64,000 bases of DNA, taken from assembly GCA_025084515.1 (NCBI GenBank), contig JAJAGP010001977.1:75001-139000 (forward strand), written 5' to 3'. Positions 56,930 through 64,000 of this stretch are shown piece by piece. The stretch is from Ancistrus triradiatus. Taxonomy: Eukaryota; Chordata; Actinopteri; Siluriformes; Loricariidae. Below the pieces are notes generated by a model. That model worked only from the letters and a program-made list of their open reading frames with translations, did not search any database and was not told the DNA's origin. The position numbers were made by a program, and so were the translations under genes. How positions within the stretch are numbered: the stretch's first letter is position 1; the number at the start of each line of letters is the position of its first letter.

Positions 56930-57710
56930 ATGCTGCTCACTTTGGGCGTTTATAGCAAGCCATCAGAACAGCAGAAAAAAAGCATTGATGGCTTGACTGT
57001 GGAAGATGTCCTAAGGGAAGAGGTCTGCCTACAACCATCACTTTGAATGGTAGTTTTACTGGCCACCTCCTGTAACAACCGACTTTTCTCTCCCTCCTCT
57101 CTCTCTTTTGCTCTTTTCTCCATCCCTCCAGGGCATGCCATATGATGGGCGTCCAGAGGGCCACCACCCCAGGTGGATTCATGGCTGTCACGTGAGCTTC
57201 TGTCAGCTGGGAAGCCTGGCACTGCTTGCTTTGCCTAAGTGTTCAAACCTGAGCCACAGGGCAGCCTGTCGTTTCCTAATTACCAGCTTAACCTATATTC
57301 ATTACATATAACAATGTGTTTGTGTTGGCTGTGTGATTCTGGAGCTTTCCTGATTGCGTTTGTGAGCTGAATGGAGTCTGTGTGTGGCTCAGAAGTGGGG
57401 TGACTGCAGTGGAACAAGCCCGCTCATTCGGTCCATCAAAACCCCAATGACCCTCAGGCTCTGTTTCCAGCAGTGTTTTGAGTGTGTGGAGCCACAATAG
57501 GACCCGCAGAGCCTGCAAAGGCAATTACAAGTGCAACACAATGCAGGACTGGGCATGAGGCCATGCAGAGCAATCATTTACACTTTGTAATGGCTTGTCA
57601 CATCTGTCAGTTGGTCTACTGCACCTTCAGCTCATGTGTGTCCTACTCAGCGACTGTGTGCTCTCCGTTTTTCGACTTGTTACGCTGTCCATTATCAGGT
57701 AAATGATCAA
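56930..57710 (+). other. Unique island with a candidate 60-base exon
   Basis: CTTTTGCTCTTTTCTCCATCCCTCCAG is too long to quote in full, but the tract 57108-57131 is a strong pyrimidine run ending in AG. A 60-base open segment (57132-57191) follows, reading GMPYDGRPEGHHPRWIHGCH, and then CAC|GTGAGC as a donor. No known protein was recognised, and the start of the segment could equally be part of a conserved non-coding element. The surrounding 700 bases are repeat-free. Confidence 0.25.
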
Positions 57711-60599
57711 TTCAAATACAGCATGCAAGTCTTCTGTAAGCTTACATGCCAGAAGCTCATATGAAAAGTCGTCAACAGTCCTTTTCCGGCACTCCTTTGG
57801 AAGTCAACGTCGAACACTCAAACACTGAGCATAAAGCAGATGGCATGCATTGCTGAGTGAGAAGGGCAAATGGAGGATGAGAGGCTGAAAATTCATCAAC
57901 TGTTTAAACCTCTTCCTGCCGCTTGCTCTGTTGTCTCTAGTATGCTTCCATTTTGAAGCCTGCCAGTGAATGAATATTGCCTTATATGATTTCCTTCTCT
58001 TTTATCCTATCAATCTCTGCTCTTATTGCACCCCTGTCTCTGTAGGTGTAAGTTACACTCACTGTATTACTGGCACATGACTTCCTCTTTTGTTTTTTCT
58101 TGGGTTGCTTCAGATGAGAAATATAATATTTTAAGCGTCGGTGACTTAACTGCTAGCATTGTTCACTCTGACCGGCCTTGGATCTTTTTGTGCCTCTCTT
58201 TTTGTATTGGACCCCTAAGAAAGCCTTAAAACCGTTATGCCTCAGAGACATTGTGGGATGAATGTACTGGTTTGTCACAATCTGTCTGTAAGTGATGCAG
58301 AGGATCAGTTACCCTCCAAGGGAATACTTTTATCTCTGGATCCCTAGCAATGTTATTCATACTGCAGACTGCACACGTCTGTATTTGTTAGGGTTTCACC
58401 AATCTGATACTCCGTATCTGTACCTGAGTTCATATTTGGCCTAAAACTTTGGATTTGTATTGGATCGGCTTTGTTTTCCAATCTGATCCACTGATCTGAA
58501 CAATTAAGATATTGACAGTCATGACACAGATCATACATGAAAGCACATAAACACAAAACATGCCCTTGTTAGATTGTAGAATTCATAATAAACAGTTGGA
58601 TTGGTTATTGGTGAGAACTGTCAGTATCACAGTATTTAGAGCTGTGATGTGCATACGGTATCAGCAACAATTAAAATAGGATCAATCAAAGTTTTAAATA
58701 AAGCAACAGTCTCACAGACTCAATAGTCCCTAATGCTTTTTAGAGATGTGATCCAATAATTGCTTTATAAGTATGAATATTTCCATTGTTATGCACTGTG
58801 TGTGGCAATTACTGCTAGACAGTTCCTAGGCAGTAAATAAAAAGCTTGTTTTTACCATTAAGATAAGGGAGCATAATAATGATCTCTGATTAATGGTGGG
58901 TATTATATTCAAATCTGCCTTTGCTGTTTTATTGAAGTATATGCCGATAAGTGCATTCGCTCCTCGGAGGACTCCTGATTATTTGTGAACGTTATTGACT
59001 GGTAATTTGTGCTGTCTGACTCTAGTTAGCACCTCAGAGATGCATTGCCTAGAAGGTTAGTGGTGCTCGAGGAGTATTATCTTCTCAGATCATCACCCAC
59101 CAAATCCCAAGGTATTTCCAGGCATCTCAGGGACACCGAATGACATCTCCGGAGCCATGTCGCCACGTGATCAGAGTCAGGGGTCTGGCAAGGAACAGCT
59201 TTTCTGGGATTTGCTTTCTTGCTGGATCAATATGTTCTACAGAGCACTTCCTCAAGATGGATGAGACAGTCCCCTCTTGTTAGTAAGGCCTCACCAGCCA
59301 GCCATGCCCCAACATTACCTGGATCACAGAGCAGAGCCCTGTGGGACAGCAGATCTGGCAAGACTACGATCAATCAGCAGCACTTAGCCTTAGTTCACAA
59401 CAATCTCTGAGCTTTGTTTTATTGGGATTTTGCACTTTGTGACGGGGGTCAGATATATATACAGCATGGAGAGCAAAGGTCATGAAAAGGGATCTCCTTA
59501 TTTCAGGCTGAAGGCTGTAGAGTAATTATAGAAGGTATTTTTTAATATGACTAGACTTGAATGAAATAATGTTTTTGAAATAATATACAGGTATATGCTC
59601 TGTGAAATAGGTTGTTGACCAAAATGGTCGTTGACCAGACATTACAATAGTCACAGTCTTTTTATACTACTGCAATGCATTTACAATTACATTTATGTCA
59701 TTTAAATGCAAATACACAAGACAGTGGTTCCTCAGTTCCAAGCTCACATTATCAATCACACTGTAGAACCAAAATATAAACATGCAAGTTATGATACAAA
59801 CATAAATAAACATACATCGCCTCTGCACACTACCAAAGATTGAATGAGTCCACTTGAAGAAACACAAATTTCTAGAACAAATAATGCAGTACTTTTTAAA
59901 CACTTTAAATCTTTATCTTCTTGAGACCTCCTTACCCTCCTCGGAGCTCTGATTTTTTTTTTATGTATAAAAACTGAGCACCATCTTTGAATAGGAGGGG
60001 TTTTTTTTGGTGAAATTCTCAAGACTGTCTACAAATGAGGATTGAGTTAAGCAGAATGAAGTATGAGATGTAGCAAACCCAAAACGTCATGTCCTCATGT
60101 GTGGATGCAAGGTCTCAGGAGGTTAAGTAGGTAAATTTCTACTAGTAGGAAGTCACAGCAGTGAAATAACCAGCACTCGACATATGCAGGTGAAGCTGGC
60201 AAGACGCTTCTGCTGTTAAGCAGAGTACAAACTCTTTCATTTCATGTCTCTGCTTGGCAGAGAAAATTGTGATACCTAAAAGTATCCATGCACAACACTG
60301 TAAAGTAGTTCCTACTTATGCACCTACTTAAATCAATATTCGTGAAAAGAAATATAAAATATGTAACGTAGTTCCTACTTATCCATGTAGTTAATGCAAA
60401 GTAAGTCGATATTCATGTAAAATAAGTTAAATTAAAAAAATGTAACCAAAACATCAAATTATGACATATAAATAATATTTATGGCAGTAAAAATACACAT
60501 GCTAAACCTTTTTTTATCCAGAGATACCATTCAGATTATTATTTCCTATAATCTGTTATAATTGTTAAGTTCTCGGTCATGAAAGTGAACAGATCTTGA
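57711..60599. other. Non-coding; 59010-59410 possibly regulatory
   Basis: No gene. 59010-59410 is repeat-free with balanced composition (GACACCGAATGACATCTCCG, GCCATGTCGCCACGTGATCA) and contrasts with the AT-rich flanks. Confidence 0.3.
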
Positions 60600-60815
60600 T
60601 CGAAGCACAGTGGCACAAGTGGTTAGCATCGTTGTCTCAAGGTTCAAGAGATCCCTGGTTCGATTCCCTCTTTGGATGCTGTAGAGTTTGTATGTTCTCC
60701 CTGTGTTTGCAGGGGTTTTCTCTGGCCACTCTGGTGTCCTTGTCCTGTGTGCACATGTGCACTGCACTGCTGCCCTGTGCTGATTGAATGGGTATGAAAA
60801 TGATTGAGTGAATGT
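60600..60815 (+). mobile_element. tRNA-derived SINE (family A)
   Basis: CACAGTGGCACAAGTGGTTA (box A), CCTGGTTCGATTCCC (box B), GTATGTTCTCCCTGTGTTTG, CCTTGTCCTGTGTGCACATG, and a tail with TGGGTATGAAAATGATTGAG. Confidence 0.75.
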
Positions 60816-61817
60816 AATGAGTGTTTCCTAAGAAATGTGGAATCATTTATTTTGTGTTGACATTGAAACATCTATTGCATATCAATATTTCATTTCTTTG
60901 TATCCATGATTACAAGGATGACTGAGCATGTCAGTATGTCACTTTGACATCTCTACAAAACATAGAGCAACATGACAATGAAAAGACAAGCATTTGTTTG
61001 AAAAAAGTGAAGAATCATGAAGCAATTGGAAATGGAAGTCCAACTTTAACGTCTTGCTGATGAATACTGTACCTCCTGGCAGTACAGAGGCCTGTTATTG
61101 TTTTGTTCTAGTGGAAAATGGCACAATCTGTTGCTATTGTAAAGAATACCACACTACCTCTAGCAACAGGTGTGGAATGGAAGTCAGGCTAAGGGTGGTC
61201 TGTTTGGGCCCTGTAGCCAATTAGCTTCATTGCTCAGTAACAGCAAGATCAGTGTCGCCTCGCTGAGTGCACATTAGGTGGAAATGGGGACTGTGCCAGC
61301 AACCAGAGTTTGATGAAGAGGTGAGATTAACACCTTGAGAAGCAGAGAAAGAGGAACTGCCTTGAGAGATGAGTCATTACTGAGAGGAGTCGAACCGTTT
61401 GATGAGTCATTTCATGCAAATTGTTGCAGTAATTTACTATTGTTTTGTATTTGTTTTGTCACGCTTCTGAGACCGCAAGACAGAACATGTTTGTCTGCTG
61501 TATTGCCAAAGTGAAACACCTTAAAAGTTGGAACCGTGTGAGACTTTTCTCCTGCAAACTCTGGATTATTAATGGTTTCTTTAGAGGAAATGATCAGTAT
61601 CACCAAAAGACCACTTGGGTTTTATTGATCAGTTGATGGCTGGATGATGACACTAGTGGATCAGCACTCATAAGTGCAGGATGTGGATTTAATACAGAGA
61701 CCTGCACATTGTGCGGGATGAGTACAGTTTAATAAATGAATTGCTGGCCAGAATAGATTAGTGCATTTTTGTCGGATCTCAGATTGGGAACAAAAATGCA
61801 AAAAATTGTGAAATCAT
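60816..61817. other. Non-coding; 61140-61420 possibly regulatory
   Basis: No gene. 61140-61420 is unique and contains GTAGCCAATTAGCTTCATTG and GAGAGATGAGTCATTACTGA. Candidate element only. Confidence 0.3.
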
Positions 61818-62125
61818 CCAGAGAGCCAGGTTCGACTGCTGGCCACGCCGTTGCCTGTGCAAAGTTAGCATGTTCTCCATGTGTCTGTGTGGATTACCTC
61901 TAGGCATTCCTGTTTCCTCCCACATTCCAAGGATATACATTAGGTTAACTGGCATCTCTAAAGTGTTTCAGTGTGTGCTGGGGGTTGGTGCATGGTCCTG
62001 TGTATGTCCCGAATGGACTGACACACTTTTCAGGGTTGCTTACTGCATTGCACCCTGTGCTGTTAGACAGTCAATGCAACCCTGAATTTGATTAAGCAGG
62101 TATGAAAGTGAGTGACTGAGTTTAA
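61818..62125 (+). mobile_element. tRNA-derived SINE (family A), diverged
   Basis: CCAGGTTCGACTGCTGG, TTAGCATGTTCTCCATGTGT, CTGTTTCCTCCCACATTCCA, TTAGGTTAACTGGCATCTCT and GATTAAGCAGGTATGAAAGT are in family order. Confidence 0.75.
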
Positions 62126-62137
62126 CAGTTACATATA

Positions 62138-62583
62138 CACCATATAGGCAGATGTTTGTGGACACCCCTTCTAATTATTGATCTCTGCTATTTCAGCAAC
62201 ACTCACTTGTAACACAATCATAATATGAAGCATACATTTCTGGATTCTTCATACAAAACCTGGCAGTAGTCTGGGTTGTACTGAATACCCCAGTGACTCT
62301 CAGTATGACACATTTATAGGTTTCCCATTCCAACAAGTCAGTTGTCCAGCTGTCCTTAACCAAAGTCCATAGAGACCTAGTTTGGCAACTCTGATTGAGA
62401 ACTGGCCTGGCTTGCACAGAGCCTTGCCCTCACCTCCATCAGACACCTTGAAAATGCACTGGAATGCCAAGAGTGAGTCAGGGCTTATGGTCTAACATCC
62501 AAAGCAGACCTCTCATGTTCCAAATTTTAGTCGAAAGCCCTCTTAGAAGAGCAAAGGTTGTTGTAGCAGCAAAGATGGAGGAA
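62138..62583 (+). mobile_element. Tc1-like transposon, fourth family, internally deleted
   Basis: The left part CATATAGGCAGATGTTTGTG, GACACCCCTTCTAATTATTG is the start wording of a common fish Tc1 family. It is followed directly by 3' transposase-derived DNA (GGCCTGGCTTGCACAGAGCC, CTTATGGTCTAACATCCAAA, AGAAGAGCAAAGGTTGTTGT). The central coding region is missing and the frame is closed. Confidence 0.75.
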
Positions 62584-62924
62584 ATTCAGCGTTTTATTTG
62601 TTTAATTTTATAGTATTTGTAAGTTCGTTTTGTATGAAAACAAAAATGGACATGGATTTCCAAGCAGTCCACCTCACTGGAAATATGGTAGTTGCTAGCA
62701 AATGCACTAACTTGGCACCAATAAACTGTTAAAAGCACAAAAGTTACATAATGTGAATGTTTACATAATTGCTGCACATTCCATTGACATGGTTGTACTT
62801 GCAAGATTGTGTTGTACAAAGGAAAGCGTGACCATGAAACATGTGTAACAGGGATAACAGCATTACAATATTCCTTGGTTTATATTGTTCAATATTAAAG
62901 AATTTATTTTAAAATGTCAATATT
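62584..62924. other. Non-coding, no gene recognised
   Basis: AT-rich spacer. Confidence 0.4.
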
Positions 62925-63659
62925 GCATTACATCTGGCATAAAAGTAACACAGCATTTCAGAAAAAGATCATTATAGCAACAGTAAAATATGTAGGTGGT
63001 AGTGTGATGGTCTGGGGCTGTTTTCCTGCTTCAGGACCTGGAAGACTTGCTGTGATAAATGGAACTATGAATTCTGCCGTCTACCAAAAAAATCCTGAAC
63101 GAGAATGTCCGGCCATCTGTTCGTGACCTCAAGCTGAAACAAACTTGGGTTCTGCAGCAGGACAATGATCCAAAAAACACCAGCAAGTCCACCTCTGAAT
63201 GGCTGAAGAAAAACAAAATGAAGACTTTGGAGTGGCCTAGTCAAAGTCCTGAGCTGAATCCTATTGAGATGCTGTGGCATGACCTTAAAAAGGCCGTTCA
63301 TGCTCAAACTCTCCAGTGTGGCTGAATTACAACAATTCTGCAAAGATGAGTGGCCAACATTCCTCCACAGTGCTGTAAAAGACTCATTGCAAGTTATCGC
63401 AAACGCTTGTTGCTGCTAAGAGTGGCCCAACTAACTATTAGGTTTAGGGGCAATCACTTTTTCAGACAGGGCCATGTAGGCTTGGATTTTTTTTCTCCTT
63501 TAATAATAAACACCTTCATCTAAAAACTGCATTTTGTGTTTACTTGTGTTGTCTTTGACTAATATTTAAATTGGTTTGATGTTCCAAACCACTAAAGTGT
63601 GACAAACATGCAAGAAAATAGGAAATCAGGAAGGGGGGAAACACTTTTTCACACCACTA
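62925..63659 (+). mobile_element. Tc1-like transposon, 5'-truncated, right terminus intact
   Basis: Begins inside the transposase at CATTACATCTGGCATAAAAG and runs to the right terminus AAACACTTTTTCACACCACT. Same family as 40673-41795. GSVMVWGCFPASGPGRLAVI, QQDNDPKNTSKS and EWPSQSPELNPIEMLWHDL keep the second Asp and the Glu with 34 residues between them. Frame breaks lie near 63090 and 63310. Confidence 0.88.
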
Positions 63660-63667
63660 TATATATT

Positions 63668-64000
63668 GAAGAAAATGATCCAATATTACATATCTGTGAG
63701 TGGCAAAAGTAACCTATAGGATTAACAGTTAAATAGAAGGTGAAATTAGAGTCAGGTATTTTCAGTCAGTGGGATGACAGTCAAGTGAGAGTGGGCACCC
63801 TGGTGTATTTAAAGAACAGGGATCTATGTGAATTCTGATCTTCACAACATGTTTGTGTAAGTGTATTGTGGCATGAAGAAAATAGATTTTCTGAGGCTGT
63901 TGATGCACAACAAGCTGGAAATGGTTAAATAATCTCTAAAGACTTTGGATTCCACCAAGCCACAGTCAGACAGATTGGAGCTCATCATTCCAACACCATG
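63668..64000 (+). mobile_element. Tc1-like transposon entering the window edge
   Basis: GAAAATGATCCAATATTACA, GTGAGTGGCAAAAGTA and TTAGAGTCAGGTATTTTCAG match the left arm and leader of the 20352 and 25867 families. The outermost terminus is missing; the copy sits directly against the right end of the 62925 element. N-terminal transposase sequence starts near 63870 and continues beyond the window. Confidence 0.82.

Overview
The window is vertebrate nuclear DNA and almost certainly a ray-finned fish, probably an ostariophysan. The evidence is an intron-containing Brn3/POU4 gene and very dense teleost-type repeats: several Tc1/mariner families, tRNA-derived SINEs, 5'-truncated L2/CR1-type LINEs ending in TTGACTTGAC units, a broken Ty3/Gypsy element and long simple repeats. 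There is no sign of bacterial or viral origin.

Only one host gene can be supported. It is a two-exon POU class 4 (Brn3) transcription factor on the minus strand: exon 1 at 18407-18288, intron 18287-16997, exon 2 at 16996-16034. It encodes about 360 residues with a POU-IV box, two histidine-rich tracts, a POU-specific domain and a POU homeodomain. CCAAT, GC and TATA-like elements lie upstream in the expected order. The single-exon reading frame (16930-16034) misses the first 62 residues. The protein is closest to POU4F1 in its homeodomain and C-terminus, but it mixes features of the other paralogs.

Layout. 1-9450: LINE 3' ends, SINEs and a Tc1 element with an intact catalytic triad but a frameshifted N-terminus. 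9450-16000: the 3' flank of the POU gene, AT-rich, with simple-repeat arrays and enhancer-like sequence. 16000-18700: the POU gene. 18700-29500: long non-coding stretches with decayed Tc1 copies, including one full-length element (25867-27404) with TA duplications. 29500-33500: a nested cluster of LTR fragments, a LINE with an 8-bp duplication, a SINE with a 12-bp duplication, and a wrecked Gypsy pol. 35600-37800: a Tc1-like element split by a roughly 1.05-kb unidentified unit that has its own small gene. 40670-43350: three transposon copies in a row. 44400-64000: mostly unique non-coding DNA with scattered repeats and a perfect Brn3 consensus site at 46392-46402.

Functionally this looks like one developmental regulator in a gene-poor, repeat-rich neighbourhood. 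Non-repetitive islands around it are plausible regulatory elements, but conservation could not be tested here. The least explained item is the 35772-36825 insert. I found no convincing new multi-gene system.
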